The position numbers and the translations under genes are program-made. Below are positions 60,448 to 64,000 of a stretch of DNA of 64,000 bases, in pieces; position 1 is the stretch's first letter, and each line of letters begins with the position of its first letter. The stretch spans positions 8,680,001-8,744,000 of the forward strand of contig NZ_CP109479.1 of assembly GCF_036227485.1 (NCBI RefSeq). The letters are read 5' to 3'. This DNA comes from Streptomyces sp. NBC_01451. GTDB taxonomy: Bacteria > Actinomycetota > Actinomycetes > Streptomycetales > Streptomycetaceae. The notes below the pieces were generated by a model that saw only the letters and a program-made list of their open reading frames with translations, ran no database searches and was not told where the DNA came from.

Positions 60448-61634
60448 GGGATCGTCACCTCCACCGTCGGCCCGGTCCGGAACGTGCCGCGCGCCCGGTC
60501 GACGATCTCGCTGTCGACGCCGTCCACCCGCAGCCGCACCCGGGTCTGCCCGGACGGCAGGACCGCGGTGACCGAGACCGACGTGGTGGCTGCGGTCAGC
60601 AGGCCCACGGTCAGTTGCCGTGCCCCGACCAGGACCGTGGCCTGCTGTCCGGGGAGCACCGCCTGAGCGGCCGTCACGGTCACCCTCGTGCGCGTCGGCG
60701 TGCCACCCGCCGGTGCGGTGGCGAGCGCGTCGACCTCCGGTGCGACGCCCAGTACGAGTTCGTTGGTTCGGGGGTAGCCGCCCCCCTGGGGTCCCAGGTC
60801 CACTGCCCACGGCCCGGCGGGCAGACCCGTGGCGGGCAGTGCGAGCTCCACCTCGGAATCCCCTGCGGCGGGGGCCGGCAGGGAGACGCTCACGCTCTGC
60901 GGCACGCGCAGGTGCTCAAGCCGAGCGGTCAGGGAGACGGCCGGCAGATGCTCCACCAGCAGCGTGACCTGCTCGCCCGGCAGGGCGCCGGTCTGCCCCG
61001 GCACGGCGTAGCGGATCCCGAGCAGCGCGGGCGAGCCCGTGCCGGGCCGGGCGAGCGGCCCTCGGCCGTCGGTGCCCCGGCGCAGCACGGGCAGGGGCGC
61101 GGCACCGGGCAACGCGCTGTCGATGAGGACGGCCGTCACCTGGTACGCGGACGACATCCGGAACGGTGTCCCGAACGCCGTCCACATCTTGGCGATGTCG
61201 TCCTGGCTCAGCGTCTCCTGACTGATCTTCACGCGCTCGGGCTGCAGGTGCAGATCACTGCCCGGCAGGGCCGTCGCCGTCGCCGCCCGGATCTCGTCCG
61301 CCGACAGCACCGGGGCGTCGTGCAGCGCCAGCATCGAGGCGCCGAGCATTTCGTGCGCCTTGCCCTCGTCGTCGCTGTACGCGGCGAGCAGATAGTGCAG
61401 CACCAGCGGCAGCACCGGTCGCGGTGACTCGCCGGGCTGCCAGCCGGGCGGATCGGCGTTGCGGAAGGCCGGGTTGAGGTCCGCCCGGTACAGGAACAGG
61501 TTCACATGGTCGCCGGTCGCCGCGTCGGGCGCCTTGTTGGGCGGGGCGACAGTGACCCGGGGACCGCCGAGCCGGGTGAACAGCCGTGCCCGCAGGGTGG
61601 CGGTCACGGCGGCGACGGCAAGGGAGTTGCTCAT
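60444..61634 (-). CDS. DUF4255 protein, probable sheath/tube terminator
   Basis: 396 aa. The N-terminal 180 residues (SLAVAAVTATLRARLF, GDHVNLFLYRADLNPAFRN, LPLVLHYLLAAYSDDEGKAHEMLGASMLALHDAPVL) are DUF4255/Pvc16_N, the cap that ends the tube and sheath. The C-terminal half is an Ig-like beta-rich extension. Overlaps neighbours on both sides. Confidence 0.92.
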   Translation of the reverse strand: MSNSLAVAAVTATLRARLFTRLGGPRVTVAPPNKAPDAATGDHVNLFLYRADLNPAFRNADPPGWQPGESPRPVLPLVLHYLLAAYSDDEGKAHEMLGASMLALHDAPVLSADEIRAATATALPGSDLHLQPERVKISQETLSQDDIAKMWTAFGTPFRMSSAYQVTAVLIDSALPGAAPLPVLRRGTDGRGPLARPGTGSPALLGIRYAVPGQTGALPGEQVTLLVEHLPAVSLTARLEHLRVPQSVSVSLPAPAAGDSEVELALPATGLPAGPWAVDLGPQGGGYPRTNELVLGVAPEVDALATAPAGGTPTRTRVTVTAAQAVLPGQQATVLVGARQLTVGLLTAATTSVSVTAVLPSGQTRVRLRVDGVDSEIVDRARGTFRTGPTVEVTIP

Positions 61635-62440
61635 CCCAGCTCCCCCTCGGCGCGGCGGCGCAGGTAGTTCTCCAGTGCCCTGGCGTGGTCGGCCCGCACG
61701 GCCGGTGGCCGTGCCGCCGCCCGAGAAGGTGCCGGGGAGGGCGGCGTGCGCACGTCCAGCCGCCCGATGGACACCTCGACCACGACCACCGGATCCGCCT
61801 CCGAAGCCGTGGACGACGCCAGGTCGGCCGTGAGCGCGGGCAGCCGGGCGTGCGCGTGAAGGAGCGGCCGGCCGAGGACGTCGGGCGTGCGCCGGGCACC
61901 GTCACGAGGGAGCTGTGGGGTGGGCGGCGGGGGCTCGTCCGCGGGGTCCCGCACGAGGTTCGTACGCGGGTCCGGAGCGGCCCGGCCCGGCTCGGGTGCG
62001 GTCTGCCGGGAGGCCGCCGGAGACACGGTTGCCTCGACGCGCACCGGGAGGGCCGGTGGCTGCGACGGCCCGTCACTTCGCACGGGCGCGCCCTCTCGTG
62101 CGACGGGAGGGGCCGGTACGGCGGACAAGGCGCGGGTGGGCCGGTCGGGGCTCGGCAGGCCGGCGGCGCCGGGCCCGGTGCCGCCGGGCTCGGCGGTGCG
62201 GGGTGCGCGCACCGTGAGGTCGGGCCGGGGTACGGCGGGCTCCGCGGCCTGGGGCGGCTCGGTGACCGGACGGGGCGCGCTGCCGTCGAGGTCGCCGTCG
62301 GCGTGGCCTTCGAGATCGCCGTCGAGGACCGGTGGGCCGGCCGCGGGGGACCGCCGTTCGTAGCGGGAGGCGGGGCGCGGGCGCAGGCCGGCCACGGGGG
62401 AGCGGCTGCGGCCGACGAGGCGTGCCAGGGGGCCGGTCAT
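61631..62440 (-). CDS. Proline-rich eCIS operon protein
   Basis: 269 aa from ATG 62440 (ATGA overlap). Residues about 15-190 are Pro/Ala/Arg-rich and likely disordered. A short conserved-looking C-terminus (PVVVVEVSIGRLDVRTPPSP ... ADHARALENYLRRRAEGELG) resembles tail-assembly helper segments seen beside DUF4255 genes. Possibly a chaperone or length-related factor; no firm family. Confidence 0.8.
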   Translation of the reverse strand: MTGPLARLVGRSRSPVAGLRPRPASRYERRSPAAGPPVLDGDLEGHADGDLDGSAPRPVTEPPQAAEPAVPRPDLTVRAPRTAEPGGTGPGAAGLPSPDRPTRALSAVPAPPVAREGAPVRSDGPSQPPALPVRVEATVSPAASRQTAPEPGRAAPDPRTNLVRDPADEPPPPTPQLPRDGARRTPDVLGRPLLHAHARLPALTADLASSTASEADPVVVVEVSIGRLDVRTPPSPAPSRAAARPPAVRADHARALENYLRRRAEGELG

Positions 62441-63141
62441 GTGCCCACCAGCCCGAGGTAGCACTGCCGACGCCACGGGCTCAGCGCCAGGGTCTGCGCC
62501 TCCGTCCACCCGTACGCACGCGCCAGCTCGTGCACCTCCAGCAGGGTCCGCCGGCCCCAGGCGTCCAGCTCCGCCCACAGGTATCCGACGATGTCGAAGG
62601 GTTCCTCCCAGGCGAGGCCGCAGCCTGGGCAGCGGACCCCGAGCCGCACGTCGACCAGCGGATCGGCCGCCGCCCACGCCTCGGCGACCGTGTCGGCGGC
62701 CGGCACCGGTTCCCCGGCGGGAGCGCAGCGGCGTACGAGCGCCTCCTCGGGAGCCGGGTCGCCGGTGTCGAGGACGGCGGCCAGATCCGCGCTCGTGGGC
62801 ATGCGCACCCGGACTTCCCGGCCGCCCTCCCGCACGGTCACCGCGTCGTCGGCCGCCGGGCGCGCCTGTCCCAGCTGGGCAAGCAACTCCTGCTGGTCGA
62901 AGGAGACTTCGACCTCCGTGTCGCATTCGGGGCAGCGGGACACCGCGTCCACCGCGGTGCCGAACAGCGCCGCGCGCAAGGCGAACAGGGTCCGGTCCCG
63001 CCGGCCCACGGGCATGTCGGCGACGGCGTCCGGTGCGGTGCGCCGGGCGGCGCCGAGCAGGGCCAGACCGCGCCGCAGCGGATCGCGGCCCCAGCCCGCC
63101 TCCCAGGCGTCAAGCAGCTCGCCGGCGCTCACCGCACTCAT
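62437..63141 (-). CDS. T4-baseplate-like hub/assembly protein with zinc ribbons
   Basis: 234 aa. Two CxxC pairs (CPECD near residue 75 and CPGCG near residue 175) can form structural zinc sites. The surrounding SAGELLDAWEAGWGRDPLRRGLALLG, GRRDRTLFALRAALFG and GRRTLLEVHELARAYGWTEAQTLALSPWRRQCYLGLV are like T4_baseplate (gp26/gp51-type) proteins of phage-like clusters. Lies 40 bp beyond the tube gene. Confidence 0.82.
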   Translation of the reverse strand: MSAVSAGELLDAWEAGWGRDPLRRGLALLGAARRTAPDAVADMPVGRRDRTLFALRAALFGTAVDAVSRCPECDTEVEVSFDQQELLAQLGQARPAADDAVTVREGGREVRVRMPTSADLAAVLDTGDPAPEEALVRRCAPAGEPVPAADTVAEAWAAADPLVDVRLGVRCPGCGLAWEEPFDIVGYLWAELDAWGRRTLLEVHELARAYGWTEAQTLALSPWRRQCYLGLVGT

Positions 63142-63181
63142 CCCGCCACCCGCCTCTCCCGGTAAGGATGTTGACGTACCG

Positions 63182-63712
63182 TCAGAAATTGGGCTCGCTG
63201 GGCTCCGTGACGCTCACGTCCCGTATCCAGCCCTCGTTCTCCAGCTTCAGCTGCTGGATGGCGACCGCGTTGGCGTTGGCGTCCAGGTCGGGCAGTGCCT
63301 GGTACTCCGACACCCAGCAGCGGAACACCTGATAGGCCAGCACCTTCTGGCCCGCCTCGTTGTAGACCTCGATCACCAGGTCCTTGCGGAACCCGGCAAG
63401 GGAGACCTCGCGGTCCCGCTGGTCCGGCGCGGCCTGGGCGTTGGCGTAGTTCCACACCTTGTTCGCCCACAGCTCGAACTCCGGGTCATGGGTGACCCCG
63501 CGCTCCAGGGTGATCGGCTCGTACTTGGTGCGGCCCGGCGACTTGCCGGCACTGGAGTTGTTGCCGCCGTCGCGGTGCTCCACCACCTCGGTGGTGCGTT
63601 TGAGGGCGCTGACCTTGCTCACTCCGGCGACATACCGGTTGTCCCACTTCACCCGGAACTTGAAGTTCTTGTACGGGTCCAGACGGGTTCCGTTGACCGT
63701 GAACTGCGCCAT
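63182..63712 (-). CDS. Phage tail tube protein (gp19/Hcp-like)
   Basis: 176 aa: NFKFRVKWDNRYVAGVSKVSALKRTTEVVEHRDGG, then KYEPITLERGVTHDPEFELWANKVWNYANAQAAPDQRDREVSLAGFRKDLVIEVYNEAGQKVLAYQVFRCWVSEYQALPDLDANANAVAIQQLKLENEGW. This is the inner tube ring of the contractile particle. Its ATG comes 1 nt after the sheath stop. Confidence 0.95.
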   Translation of the reverse strand: MAQFTVNGTRLDPYKNFKFRVKWDNRYVAGVSKVSALKRTTEVVEHRDGGNNSSAGKSPGRTKYEPITLERGVTHDPEFELWANKVWNYANAQAAPDQRDREVSLAGFRKDLVIEVYNEAGQKVLAYQVFRCWVSEYQALPDLDANANAVAIQQLKLENEGWIRDVSVTEPSEPNF

Positions 63713-63713
63713 C

Positions 63714-64000
63714 TCAGCTCCCCTGGACCGTCGCGTCGTCGCGCTTCTGCTGGATACGGATGTGCACGAACTCGGCGGGCGGGAGCGGCTGGAAGCCGAC
63801 GTCGATCGTGACGATGCCGAGGTCGATGTCGGCCTGCGGGTTGTTGCCCGCGTCGCAGCGCACGAAGTACGCCTCCTTCGCGGTCCGCCCCTGGAAGGCG
63901 CCCTGCCGGAAGAGGCGGTTCATGAACGCGCCGATGTTGAGCCGGATCGAGGACCACAAGGGCTCGTCGTTGGGCTCGAACACCACCCACTTGGTGCCGA
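63714..64000 (-). CDS. Contractile sheath protein, C-terminal part (cut by window edge)
   Basis: The visible C-terminus (WVVFEPNDEPLWSSIRLNIGAFMNRLFRQGAFQGRTAKEAYFVRCDAGNNP, then IDLGIVTIDVGFQPLPPAEFVHIRIQQK) is the conserved end of the subtilisin-like tail sheath. The rest of the gene and the operon promoter lie to the right of this window. Confidence 0.94.
   Translation of the reverse strand, partial: GTKWVVFEPNDEPLWSSIRLNIGAFMNRLFRQGAFQGRTAKEAYFVRCDAGNNPQADIDLGIVTIDVGFQPLPPAEFVHIRIQQKRDDATVQGS

Noticed and set aside
45736..64000. Interpretation as a prophage or R-type tailocin
   Set aside because: No lysis, capsid, integrase or terminase genes; presence of AAA+ ATPase, DUF4255 and DUF6519 proteins, and a nearby DUF4157 protein, is specific for eCIS.
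45736..64000. Interpretation as a type VI secretion system
   Set aside because: No TssJ/TssL/TssM, no ClpV; gpV and gpD are separate genes rather than a VgrG fusion.

Overview
The window is high-GC DNA with dense, translationally coupled genes, GTG starts, a BTAD (SARP-like) regulator, a LAL-type LuxR regulator and a Streptomyces-style contractile injection cluster. It is best explained as chromosomal DNA from Streptomyces or a close relative. No tRNA, rRNA or CRISPR array was seen.

Layout. 1-10.4 kb: a heterodimeric ABC exporter (left edge cut off), a secreted PNGase A-like protein, a DctA/GltP-type symporter, a divergent MarR/ABC exporter pair with a clear operator, and a short MltG-like protein. 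10.4-15.2 kb: a flavin monooxygenase and an aliphatic-sulfonate operon (ssuC-ssuB-ssuA). The operon is headed by a leaderless Cys-ending leader peptide and tailed by the wreck of ssuD. 15.2-17.8 kb: YjbQ and a CocE-type hydrolase. 17.8-26.2 kb: a scarred accessory region with fragments of crotonase, ISL3 and IS3 transposases, a second YjbQ and a frameshifted membrane gene. It also holds a barstar-family gene interrupted by an in-frame TAA, a 3'-truncated NmrA-like gene, intact SnoaL/PadR genes and a Fic module. 26.4-34 kb: redox and detoxification genes (old yellow enzyme plus MarR, quinone reductase with a strong operator, amidohydrolase, AraC, ABM monooxygenase, esterase, SDR). 34-39.7 kb: a DUF418-type membrane protein, a third ABC exporter and a NarL-type two-component pair.

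40-64 kb: an extracellular contractile injection system (eCIS). A LAL regulator and a BTAD regulator diverge from one intergenic region. The BTAD gene leads into a small protein and a DUF4157 (eCIS core domain) protein fused to a zinc-phospholipase-C-like domain, which is a probable cargo. Facing them is a 17-gene minus-strand operon. It runs sheath (cut by the right edge), tube, baseplate/assembly proteins, DUF4255 terminator, AAA+ ATPase, CIS_tube and LysM as separate genes, hub, gpV spike, PAAR-like tip, gp25, two gpJ-like proteins, gpI-beta-helix fusion and DUF6519. No T6SS membrane-complex gene and no classical tail fibre lies in the window.

The strongest leads are the eCIS effector locus, the leaderless Cys leader on a sulfonate operon that has lost its own monooxygenase, the ABC exporter with one fully disabled ATP site, and the Fic module with a non-canonical motif whose partner appears to start at ACG.
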